Positions 1 through 7,354 of a stretch of DNA of 27,849 bases are shown piece by piece. The notes beneath the pieces were generated by a model that made no database searches, was not told the origin of the DNA, and saw nothing but the letters and a program-made list of their open reading frames with translations. How positions within the stretch are numbered: the first letter of the stretch is position 1; every line of letters begins with the position of its first letter. Origin of the DNA: JACTOJ01 sp032335695 (GTDB lineage Bacteria; Bacillota; Clostridia; Clostridiales; Clostridiaceae); the NCBI RefSeq assembly GCF_032335695.1, contig NZ_JACTOJ010000036.1:1-27849 (forward strand), given 5' to 3'. A program made the translations under genes and the position numbers.

Positions 1-42
1 ACGAAAAATTAAAAAACATTACGCACTTTTTTCATTAGCATA

Positions 43-83
43 AAATCCTGTAAAGTCTTATACTACAACGCTTTACAGGATTT
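43..83. terminator. Probable bidirectional intrinsic terminator
   Basis: A 13-bp perfect stem (arms 43-55 and 71-83) with a 15-nt loop. It is followed on the plus strand by a T-rich tail (TTTTTATTT) and reads as a T-ending hairpin on the minus strand too. It lies about 95 bases past the lonB stop, so it can end lonB, and it could also end a plus-strand gene lying left of the window. Bases 1-42 hold no assignable gene; short open frames end there at stops near 34-36 and 41-43, which may or may not be the tail of such a gene. Confidence 0.75.
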
Positions 84-178
84 TTATTTCGTTAAAGTGT
101 CAAACTCAGGAATTTGAAAGAATAGTCAATAGCAGATTCTCTTGTATATACAAATTTATACTGGTTTTCTTATAATTA

Positions 179-1855
179 TTATATTCCTTTCGCAGAGACA
201 GTGGCCTTATTATTTTCTTTTTCCAAAACTAATCTTCCACTATCTATTGAATCGAAGAACGCTTCATTTATTACATCGTAAATACTGCTTACTAATATAA
301 TATCTATCCCTTGAATTTCCTTTATGCTCTCATCATAATTTCCTCTAGGTATGATCACTTTAGTTGCTCCAGCTCTTTTAGCCGCATTTATCTTTGCTGA
401 CACCCCCCCAACAGGATTAACATCTCCATGGAGGGATATCTCCCCTGTCATAGCTACCCTGCTGTTTATAGCGATATTATTTATGCAGCTGTATATTGCA
501 CAAAATATAGATATCCCAGCAGATGTACCGTCTATCGGCGCTCCTCCAGGAAAATTAATATTTATATTATAATCATCACAATTGATATTAAAGTCATTTG
601 AAAGTACTGTAATTACATTGTCCACTGAGCATAAAGCATTACTTTTTCGTATTACTTTTTTATTTCCTGAAGTAATCTGTTCCTCTTCTATTATACCGCT
701 TATTTTTATTTTACCTTTTCTTAATTTTACCCTTTTTACTGTAGCCTCGATCTCCATTAAGATACCAATATTAGCACCATATACCCCAAGACCATTTACG
801 CAGCCTATCTTTGCTTTATCACTTATAAGCTTCTCTATTCTAGGATGGTAATCTCCATTATCAATTACCCACAATACTTCTTTCTCATCTATTACATTTT
901 TATTTTCATTTACAGCTGCCCCATAAGCCATCTGTACCAAATTTAAACTTTCTCTGCCGTTACTGCAATACTTAGCAATGATCTGACATGCCCCATCAGT
1001 AATCTTAAATTCCAACTTTTCTGCTGAATTTTTAGCAATTATCTCTATCTCTTCTGGAAGTAACTCTCTAAAAAATATTTCAATACACCTTGACCGAATA
1101 GCTGGATTTATTTCCTCCGGACTTCTCGTAGTTGCACCAATAAGCCTAAAATCCGCTGGTAATCCGTTTTCAAATATATCTCTAACATATTGTGGAACAT
1201 TGGAATCTGAGCTATTGTAATAGGCGCTATCTAAATATACTCTTCTATCTTCCAATACTTTCAGCAGTTTATTTAATTCTATTGGATGTAATTCTCCTAT
1301 CTCATCAATAAACAATATTCCTCCATGTGCCTTAGTAACAGCTCCAGGCTTAGGTTGTGGTATACCAGCTATGCCTAAAGCTCCAGCTCCTTGATATATT
1401 GGATCATGTACAGAACCTATGAGCGGATCAGCTATACCTCTATCGTCAAATCTTATGGTGGTAGCATCTATTTCAACAAATCTAGCATCAGATTGAAATG
1501 GAGAATTAATATTTTTCTTAGCAGCCTCTAATACTAGCCTAGCAGCTGCTGTCTTTCCCACTCCGGGTGGTCCATAGATAATTATATGCTGTGGATTAGG
1601 CCCGCATAACGCAGCTTTTAAAGCTTTTATTCCTTCTTGCTGACCTATTATTTCTTCAAAGGCTTTAGGTCTTCCTTTTTCAGTAAGAGGCTCTGATAGT
1701 TTTATCTGCCTCATTTTTTTTAATTTATCCAATTCCTTTTTATTTTCTAGATTCATAGTGACCTTGCTATTCTGCTGAGTTTTCAATGCATTATAAAAAT
1801 ATAATCCCATTACTAAAGTGAAAAAAAATTGTATTACCATCAGTATCTGTGTCAT
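179..1855 (-). CDS. lonB: LonB, membrane-associated ATP-dependent Lon-type protease
   Basis: This is an AAA+ serine protease that degrades proteins processively. In Bacillus subtilis LonB is made in the forespore under sigma F (family knowledge). The 558-residue protein opens with one hydrophobic segment (about residues 3-23), a membrane anchor typical of LonB. A Walker A motif GPPGVGKT lies at about 95-102 and a Walker B LFIDEIGE follows. The C-terminal Lon protease domain carries the Ser-Lys dyad (Ser445 in GTSAG, Lys488 in AKINAAKRAG). I chose the ATG at 1855 because MTQILMVIQFF matches the start of LonB relatives. The frame stays open up to a GTG at 1933, but that GTG falls in a probable promoter -10 element. 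The best SD (AAGGAG) is 14 bases from the ATG, which is long, so the start is slightly uncertain. The gene follows clpX but is separated from it by a terminator. Confidence 0.95.
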   Translation of the reverse strand: MTQILMVIQFFFTLVMGLYFYNALKTQQNSKVTMNLENKKELDKLKKMRQIKLSEPLTEKGRPKAFEEIIGQQEGIKALKAALCGPNPQHIIIYGPPGVGKTAAARLVLEAAKKNINSPFQSDARFVEIDATTIRFDDRGIADPLIGSVHDPIYQGAGALGIAGIPQPKPGAVTKAHGGILFIDEIGELHPIELNKLLKVLEDRRVYLDSAYYNSSDSNVPQYVRDIFENGLPADFRLIGATTRSPEEINPAIRSRCIEIFFRELLPEEIEIIAKNSAEKLEFKITDGACQIIAKYCSNGRESLNLVQMAYGAAVNENKNVIDEKEVLWVIDNGDYHPRIEKLISDKAKIGCVNGLGVYGANIGILMEIEATVKRVKLRKGKIKISGIIEEEQITSGNKKVIRKSNALCSVDNVITVLSNDFNINCDDYNININFPGGAPIDGTSAGISIFCAIYSCINNIAINSRVAMTGEISLHGDVNPVGGVSAKINAAKRAGATKVIIPRGNYDESIKEIQGIDIILVSSIYDVINEAFFDSIDSGRLVLEKENNKATVSAKGI

Positions 1856-1924
1856 ACTTCCTATTTGCACTCCTTCCATATAAAAGTCTTGACACAATTG
1901 ATTATTACCATTTTTAACATACAA

Positions 1925-1934
1925 TATTCTCACC
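1925..1934 (-). promoter_or_regulatory. Sigma-F-like -10 element upstream of lonB
   Basis: On the minus strand this reads GGTGAGAATA, which fits the forespore sigma-F -10 pattern GGNNANANTR. A good -35 (GYATA) at the right distance is not obvious, so this is a partial match. It lies between the clpX terminator and lonB and predicts an RNA start near 1918, downstream of the GTG at 1933 and upstream of the ATG at 1855. Sigma-F control of lonB is established in B. subtilis; its extension to this organism is inference. Confidence 0.45.
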
Positions 1935-1954
1935 GGTAATCTAAAAACAAAATC

Positions 1955-2010
1955 AACAAAAAAATAACTACTTCTTCATATAAGCTTTCACTTATGCGAC
2001 GAAGTAGTTA
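1955..2010 (-). terminator. Intrinsic terminator of clpX
   Basis: Arms TAACTACTTC (1965-1974) and GAAGTAGTTA (2001-2010) pair perfectly and are followed on the minus strand by seven T residues (from 1964 leftwards). The hairpin begins about ten bases after the clpX stop and isolates lonB from clpX transcription. Confidence 0.85.
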
Positions 2011-2020
2011 TAAAAATAAA

Positions 2021-3310
2021 TTAAGCAGTTTCTATGCCTTTTCTATTTTTAGACTTTTTTGACTTTAAAGCAGGCCTAGCAGCTCCTTCTGTAAAAACCA
2101 GCTCAGGTTTCTTGCTAGCCACTGTGTCTTCATTTATTATAACTTTAGCTATCTGCTCATTGCTAGGTATGTCATACATTATGTCTTTCATCATATCTTC
2201 AATGATAGCTCTAAGTCCTCTAGCACCTGTATTTCTCTTCATAGCTTCATCTGCTATGGAACCTATAGCTTCATCAGTAAATTCAAGCTCTACATTATCC
2301 ATTTCAAACAATTTCTTATATTGCTTAACCAATGCATTCTTAGGCTCTTTCAATATATTCATTAAAGCATTTCTATCCAAAGAATCCAGTGTAACTACTA
2401 TTGGCAGTCTTCCAACAAATTCAGGTATTAACCCAAATTTGAGCAAATCGCCTGGCATTACATCTTTGAGAAGAGTTCCTATATCCTTTTCTTTCTTGGA
2501 CTGAATCTCTGCTCCAAAACCTATGGAACTTGTTCTTGTTCTCTTTTCAATGATCTTATCAATGCCATCAAAAGCCCCTCCGCAGATAAATAATATATTT
2601 GTAGTATTTATCTGTATAAACTCTTGGTGTGGATGCTTTCTTCCTCCCTGTGGTGGTACAGATGCAATAGTTCCTTCTAGTATTTTTAAGAGTGCCTGCT
2701 GAACTCCTTCGCCAGAAACATCTCTTGTTATTGAAGGATTTTCTGACTTTCTAGCAATCTTATCTATTTCATCTATATATATTATTCCCTTCTCAGCTCT
2801 TTCTATATCATAATCTGCATTTTGAATAAGCTTTAAAAGAATATTTTCTACATCTTCACCAACATATCCAGCCTCAGTTAATGTTGTAGCATCAGCAATA
2901 GCAAAAGGTACATTTAAAAACTTTGCTAAAGTTTGTGCTAATAATGTTTTACCTGAGCCAGTAGGTCCCAAAAATAAAATATTACTTTTCTGAAGTTCAA
3001 CTTCAGAATCCTTCAGATTGCTGTTTATTCTTTTGTAATGATTATATACTGCCACTGCCAAAGATTTTTTTGCATCATCCTGACCAATTACATACTGATC
3101 TAAATAATTCTTAATATCAGTTGGCTTGGGAAGGGTATTTACATCAAGCTGAACATTTTCTTCAAATTCATCAGCTATAATTTCCGAACACAGCTCTATA
3201 CACTCATCACAAATGTATACACCTGGCCCAGCTATAAGTCTTCTTACTGCATCTTGACTTTTTCCACAAAAAGAACACTTAAGTTGCTTTTTATCATCAT
3301 ATTTTACCAT
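2021..3310 (-). CDS. clpX: ATP-dependent Clp protease ATP-binding subunit ClpX
   Basis: ClpX is the hexameric AAA+ unfoldase that recognises substrates and feeds them to ClpP. The 429-residue protein has an N-terminal C4 zinc domain (Cys12, Cys15, Cys34, Cys37), a Walker A GPTGSGKT (115-122), a pore-loop region with GYVGEDV, a Walker B IIYIDEIDK, and an IGF loop (SSIGFG) for ClpP docking. A Lys/Ser/Arg-rich tail ends it. The start is the ATG at 3310, seven bases after a GAGG ribosome binding site; an in-frame GTG six bases upstream is too close to that site. It lies 49 bases after clpP with no clear terminator between them, so co-transcription with clpP is likely. Confidence 0.97.
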   Translation of the reverse strand: MVKYDDKKQLKCSFCGKSQDAVRRLIAGPGVYICDECIELCSEIIADEFEENVQLDVNTLPKPTDIKNYLDQYVIGQDDAKKSLAVAVYNHYKRINSNLKDSEVELQKSNILFLGPTGSGKTLLAQTLAKFLNVPFAIADATTLTEAGYVGEDVENILLKLIQNADYDIERAEKGIIYIDEIDKIARKSENPSITRDVSGEGVQQALLKILEGTIASVPPQGGRKHPHQEFIQINTTNILFICGGAFDGIDKIIEKRTRTSSIGFGAEIQSKKEKDIGTLLKDVMPGDLLKFGLIPEFVGRLPIVVTLDSLDRNALMNILKEPKNALVKQYKKLFEMDNVELEFTDEAIGSIADEAMKRNTGARGLRAIIEDMMKDIMYDIPSNEQIAKVIINEDTVASKKPELVFTEGAARPALKSKKSKNRKGIETA

Positions 3311-3359
3311 CTTCACACCTCACTATGGGTTTATATTGCAACTACTAATATTTGCATAC

Positions 3360-3959
3360 TTATTTATCCCCAGATAGCTTATTCTTTTCAATTACCTGAT
3401 CAATTAAACCATATTCTTTTGCCTCTTCTGCGGACATGAAATTATCTCTTTCTACATCCTGTTTTATTTTTTCTAAAGGCTGACCTGATCTCTCACTTAG
3501 TATTTGATTTAATTTATCCTTTATTCTTAATATTCTGTTAGCGTGAATGCTTATATCAGTAGCTTGACCTTGGAATCCTCCAAGAGGCTGATGTATCATT
3601 ATTTCGCTGTTTGGTAATGCATATCTCTTACCCTTAGCTCCTGCTGTCATTAAAAATGCTCCCATGGATGCTGCCATACCTATACAAATTGTACATACAT
3701 CAGGTTTTATGTACTGCATAGTATCGTAAATAGCCATACCTGCTGTTATGGATCCTCCTGGGCTATTTATATATAAAAATATATCCTTATCTGGATCTTC
3801 GCTTTCCAAGAAAAGCAGCTGTGCAACTACTAAGCTTGCAGTTACATCATTCACTTCTTCGCTAAGCATTATTATTCTATCCTTTAAAAGTCTTGAATAA
3901 ATATCGTAAGATCTTTCTCCTCTGTTTGTTTGTTCTACTACTACTGGTACTAAACTCAT
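3360..3959 (-). CDS. clpP: ATP-dependent Clp protease proteolytic subunit ClpP
   Basis: ClpP is the serine peptidase that forms a double-heptamer barrel and degrades proteins delivered by ClpX or ClpC. At 199 residues it has the usual length. The catalytic triad is visible: Ser98 in GMAASMGA, His123 in MIHQPLGG and Asp172. A strong AGGAGG site precedes the ATG. No CtsR operator (GGTCAAA heptads) was seen in the 190 bases upstream. The order tig-clpP-clpX-lonB is common in Firmicutes. Confidence 0.97.
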   Translation of the reverse strand: MSLVPVVVEQTNRGERSYDIYSRLLKDRIIMLSEEVNDVTASLVVAQLLFLESEDPDKDIFLYINSPGGSITAGMAIYDTMQYIKPDVCTICIGMAASMGAFLMTAGAKGKRYALPNSEIMIHQPLGGFQGQATDISIHANRILRIKDKLNQILSERSGQPLEKIKQDVERDNFMSAEEAKEYGLIDQVIEKNKLSGDK

Positions 3960-4011
3960 AAAATTCCCTCCTAAAAAAAATATAACCCATTTTATATTTA
4001 TTATTCTTTTA

Positions 4012-4068
4012 TAGCTCTATAAAAATATGAGCTATCATTCTAATACAGCAATCAATCTATATTAGAAT
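4012..4068 (-). promoter_or_regulatory. Two inverted repeats in the clpP upstream region
   Basis: ATTCTAATA (4037-4045) pairs with TATTAGAAT (4060-4068) across 14 bases, and TAGCTC (4012-4017) pairs with GAGCTA (4029-4034). Neither is followed by a T run on the minus strand, so they are not ordinary terminators. They may be operators or leader structure for clpP. A weak promoter-like pair (TTGCTG, 18 bases, TATTTT) overlaps them. Confidence 0.4.
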
Positions 4069-4076
4069 TATATGCT

Positions 4077-4134
4077 AAAAATTAAGCTTTGCGCTTAATT
4101 TTAAAATTAATTGCCAGAAAAAATTTCTGGCAAT
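4077..4134 (-). terminator. Tandem terminator hairpins after tig
   Basis: The first hairpin has 11-bp arms at 4110-4120 and 4124-4134 with an AAA loop and directly follows the tig stop. The second (about 4077-4087 with 4093-4102) is AT-rich and ends in five T residues on the minus strand. They separate tig from clpP. Confidence 0.8.
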
Positions 4135-4149
4135 CTTTTTAATACTATT

Positions 4150-5442
4150 TTAAGCAACTACTACGGTATTGTCAACTAACATTCTAACTACCTTTTCATT
4201 TACTACATCTTTCTTAATGTATTCTCCCTGTGATTTAACTAATAAATCAACAGTCTTTTCAATATCCTTATCTCCATACTGTTTTGCTACTTCTTCTGCC
4301 TTCTTCTTAATTTCATCTTCTTCAGCAGTTACGTTTTCTGCTTTAGCTATTTCATCGATAACTAAGTCAGTCTTTATTCTCTTTTCAGCATTATCTTTCA
4401 TAAGATCTTTCATCTTATCTTCTGTAGTTCCAGTATATTCATAATATGTCTTAAGATCAAGTCCTTGATATCTTAATCTCATTTCCATATCTTTCAACAT
4501 GGAATCTATTTCCTTGTCTATCATAACTTGTGGAATTTCTACTTTTACTTCATCGCAAACTGCCTGTAAAACATTTTCTTCAAATTCTCTTTTTGCTTTT
4601 TCATTGTTAGCTTCTTCAGCTTTCTTCTTTAAGTCAGCCTTAAGCTCATCTAATGTATCAAATTCAGAAACTTCTTTTGCAAATTCATCATCTAATGCTG
4701 GAAGCTCTTTAACTTTTATTTCTTTAACAACAACTTCAAATAATGCAGGTTTTCCATTTAAATCATCTCTGCCATAGTTTTCTGGGAAAGTAACTTTTAC
4801 ATCTTTCTTTTCGTCTTTAGCAGCACCTACAAGCTGATCTTCGAAATCTCCTATAAATGTGCCTGAGCCTACTTCAAGAGAGTAATCATGTCCTTCTCCG
4901 CCTTCAAAAGCCACGCCATCAACAAAGCCATGAAAATCTATTACTGCAATATTTCCTTTTTCAATTGTGCCTTCTGCTTTTGTTTCAATTCTCGCATTCT
5001 TTTCCTGCATTCCCTTTATTTGAACTTCGATTTCTTCATCAGTTACAGCATATTCAACCTTCTTAACTTCTACGCCTTTATATTTTCCAAGCTCTACTGT
5101 AGGCATTACTGTAACAGCAGCAGTATACACTAAGTCCTTACCCTCGCCAATTTCAACTATATCAATTGATGGGTAATCAACTGGATGAACGTCGTGTTCT
5201 TTTAGTGCTTCTGGATATGTTTCATCACAGCAAATATTTATTGCTTCTTCATAGAAAACTCCCTCACCATACATCTTTTTTATTATAGCCATTGGAGCCT
5301 TTCCTTTTCTAAATCCTGGTATGTTGAACTTCTTTGCAGTTTTAACATAAGCTTTCTTTATAGCTTCATTAAATTTTTCTGCTTCTACAGTTATTTCTAA
5401 CTTTACAGTATTTGTTTCTACTTTTTCGTATTTAGCGTTCAT
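4150..5442 (-). CDS. tig: Trigger factor, ribosome-bound chaperone and peptidyl-prolyl isomerase
   Basis: Trigger factor binds ribosomal protein L23 at the tunnel exit and shields nascent chains. The 430-residue product has the three usual parts: an N-terminal ribosome-binding domain with the signature GFRKGKAP at about 43-50, a central FKBP-type isomerase domain (about 150-240, with DFHGFVDGVAFEGG), and a long helical, charge-rich C-terminal chaperone domain. An AGGAGG site lies ten bases before the ATG. A promoter lies about 60 bases upstream and tandem hairpins end the unit. Confidence 0.97.
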   Translation of the reverse strand: MNAKYEKVETNTVKLEITVEAEKFNEAIKKAYVKTAKKFNIPGFRKGKAPMAIIKKMYGEGVFYEEAINICCDETYPEALKEHDVHPVDYPSIDIVEIGEGKDLVYTAAVTVMPTVELGKYKGVEVKKVEYAVTDEEIEVQIKGMQEKNARIETKAEGTIEKGNIAVIDFHGFVDGVAFEGGEGHDYSLEVGSGTFIGDFEDQLVGAAKDEKKDVKVTFPENYGRDDLNGKPALFEVVVKEIKVKELPALDDEFAKEVSEFDTLDELKADLKKKAEEANNEKAKREFEENVLQAVCDEVKVEIPQVMIDKEIDSMLKDMEMRLRYQGLDLKTYYEYTGTTEDKMKDLMKDNAEKRIKTDLVIDEIAKAENVTAEEDEIKKKAEEVAKQYGDKDIEKTVDLLVKSQGEYIKKDVVNEKVVRMLVDNTVVVA

Positions 5443-5501
5443 TACGGTTAATCCTCCTAATCAAATAAAACCTTTTAACTATTGAATTTTCTAGCTAAAA
5501 C

Positions 5502-5531
5502 ATTATATCATATTTTTAAAAATATTTACAA
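5502..5531 (-). promoter_or_regulatory. Probable sigma-A promoter of tig
   Basis: On the minus strand TTGTAA (5526-5531), an 18-base spacer and TATAAT (5502-5507). The -10 is perfect and the predicted RNA start is about 50 bases before the tig ATG. Confidence 0.6.
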
Positions 5532-5555
5532 ATTATTTTTTAATTGTGTACAACT

Positions 5556-6350
5556 TTATAGTTTATTTATAAGTTTTTCTAAATAAACTTTTGAATTTAT
5601 CAGCTCTTTGGAAGACATGAAATTTTCTCGATAAACTTCAATTATTAAATCTCCCTTATAATTAAATTTATCAAGCATTTCAAATACAGATAAATAATTA
5701 ACTGTTCCGTGTCCAGGCAACATGCAAGAATTTATTTCATCTCTATCGTTTATATGAATGTTAACTAAATCCTCCTGCATCACTTCTTCTATGTACATTG
5801 AAGGTTCTATCCCCGCTCTATATGCTTGCTTTATATCTAGTGTAAATGTCAGTGGATATTTTACCTTCTCCTTAAGCATTTTTAGAAATTCAATATCATG
5901 AGATGAGCACCAGGAAACATTTTCTTGAGCTAATGTAATTCCGCTTTCACAAGCAGTATAGCACAGCTCATTATATATTTCCACTATAAAATCCATATCC
6001 AAGGTACTATTAGGAAAGGATTTTAGTCCATGAAAAGTATAATATTTAGCTCCTAAATACTTGGCTGCCTTGCACACCATTTTAAAATAGTCAAACATAT
6101 CATTTCTTCTTCGTTTATATCTATCCCATAAATAGGGCTCAAAGGAAGAAGAAAAAGCATGCACAGACAATATATCCATACTTAAATTATCTATATTATT
6201 TTTTAATTTTTCTATAAACTGATCTTTATATTCACTTACAGAATTCAAAAAAATTTCTCCGCAATCAAAGCCAAGTCTTTTGCTTTCCAATACTGCCTGC
6301 TCTGTGGTTAATTCCGGGTAAAAACTTGCTGTAGAAAGTCCTATTCTCAT
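5556..6350 (-). CDS. Sugar phosphate isomerase/epimerase family protein (TIM barrel)
   Basis: The 264-residue protein looks like the xylose-isomerase-like / AP-endonuclease-2 TIM-barrel family, metal-dependent enzymes that isomerise or epimerise sugars and polyols. Visible family features are the N-terminal GLSTASFYPEL strand, candidate metal ligands in TLAQENVSW, FTLDIKQAYRAG and NIHINDRDE, the GHGTVNY segment and the C-terminal LIIEVYREN strand. An AGGAG site precedes the ATG. It starts 12 bases after the membrane-protein gene and probably shares its transcript. The substrate cannot be read from the sequence. A DNA-repair endonuclease IV role is less likely, given the short length and divergent motifs. 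Confidence 0.8.
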   Translation of the reverse strand: MRIGLSTASFYPELTTEQAVLESKRLGFDCGEIFLNSVSEYKDQFIEKLKNNIDNLSMDILSVHAFSSSFEPYLWDRYKRRRNDMFDYFKMVCKAAKYLGAKYYTFHGLKSFPNSTLDMDFIVEIYNELCYTACESGITLAQENVSWCSSHDIEFLKMLKEKVKYPLTFTLDIKQAYRAGIEPSMYIEEVMQEDLVNIHINDRDEINSCMLPGHGTVNYLSVFEMLDKFNYKGDLIIEVYRENFMSSKELINSKVYLEKLINKL

Positions 6351-6362
6351 CGCATTCTCCTA

Positions 6363-7181
6363 TTAATCTACTAAGGAACCTTGAGCATTTATATGCTTAT
6401 TATTTCCATCAATATTTACTTCTAATCCAGCTTCTACTAAATTATTCAAAGTTATCTGCTTTCCTTGTATTCCGCTGAGCCATTGATGATCCTTAGTATT
6501 AATATCCACTTTATATACATACTTATCAGCTTGAAACCAAGGCATTTGCGTTACATAAATTATAGTAGTGTCATTAATGAATTTGGGTGATTCATGCCAA
6601 GAAAATCCTGAATTGGCTGCAAGGTAATCCTTTTTCATTATTGTTTCTTGAGTTTTTGAAGTTATATATCTGTCTTTTGTTATATCCGTTACTGTTCCAT
6701 TCAAATCAACTATATACATATCCTGAGAAGCAGTTAAAACTACTGCTTTATCTCCCGTCGGGTTTATATTAAAATATATGTCTTGATTATTGGCAAGAAA
6801 TATATGTTCAATCTTTTTAGTGCCATTACTTTCTGTATAAACTACACTTATATTCTCTCCATCTGGTAACTGCTGGCTAATTGTTTTTTCATCTGAAGCT
6901 GTATTGCTGTTTTTAGTATTATCACTTTGATTATTACTTGAAGTATTATTGGAGGTATTATCCGCTTTTTTCTTATCATCCGATTTTTTAGTTGGCTGAT
7001 TCTTGTTAGCTTCTATATTGTTTTGCGTTTTAGAATAGTTCTTCATCCACTTTTTAAAAGATACTCCAAATAAAAATACAATAACACCAATTATTAATAT
7101 GGTGGCAATTAAAACTTTACGTTTTCTTCTAGCTCTCATCTTTTTATCATAATCTTTGCTAAACATACTTGGCCTTGACAA
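6363..7181 (-). CDS. Membrane-anchored protein of unknown function, TTG start
   Basis: I do not recognise a named family. The 272-residue product has a very basic N-terminus (KKMRARRKRK), one transmembrane helix (about residues 24-43) and then a low-complexity linker rich in Asn, Ser, Thr, Lys and Asp (about 50-98). A C-terminal domain of about 170 residues follows, with repeated beta-strand phrases such as KAVVLTASQDMYIVDLNG that resemble TolB or beta-propeller blades. The topology predicted is inside N-terminus and an extracellular folded domain. The start is TTG at 7181, because a GGGAGG site sits eight bases before it, whereas the first ATG (7166) has no site. The sugar-isomerase-like gene follows 12 bases later. 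Confidence 0.75.
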   Translation of the reverse strand: MSRPSMFSKDYDKKMRARRKRKVLIATILIIGVIVFLFGVSFKKWMKNYSKTQNNIEANKNQPTKKSDDKKKADNTSNNTSSNNQSDNTKNSNTASDEKTISQQLPDGENISVVYTESNGTKKIEHIFLANNQDIYFNINPTGDKAVVLTASQDMYIVDLNGTVTDITKDRYITSKTQETIMKKDYLAANSGFSWHESPKFINDTTIIYVTQMPWFQADKYVYKVDINTKDHQWLSGIQGKQITLNNLVEAGLEVNIDGNNKHINAQGSLVD

Positions 7182-7242
7182 TTAAAATTCCTCCCAACCA
7201 CTATATAATAAATTTAACGCAGTACAAAATAACACATTATAT

Positions 7243-7270
7243 ATTATACCATTATTTTCACATAAAACAA
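7243..7270 (-). promoter_or_regulatory. Probable promoter for the membrane protein / isomerase pair
   Basis: Minus strand TTGTTT (7265-7270), a 16-base spacer and TATAAT (7243-7248), located between the carB terminator and the TTG start at 7181. Confidence 0.45.
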
Positions 7271-7274
7271 AAAA

Positions 7275-7320
7275 AGTAATAAAAAAGTAGCAACCATTTA
7301 AATTATGATTACTACTTTTT
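7275..7320 (-). terminator. Terminator downstream of carB
   Basis: AAAAAGTAG (7282-7290) pairs with CTACTTTTT (7312-7320). The minus strand ends in a T-rich tail, and the hairpin falls 35 bases after the carB stop. The symmetry in A and T makes it usable from both directions. Confidence 0.7.
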
Positions 7321-7354
7321 ATACGAACTAGATGCTTATTAGTTTTATTGTATA

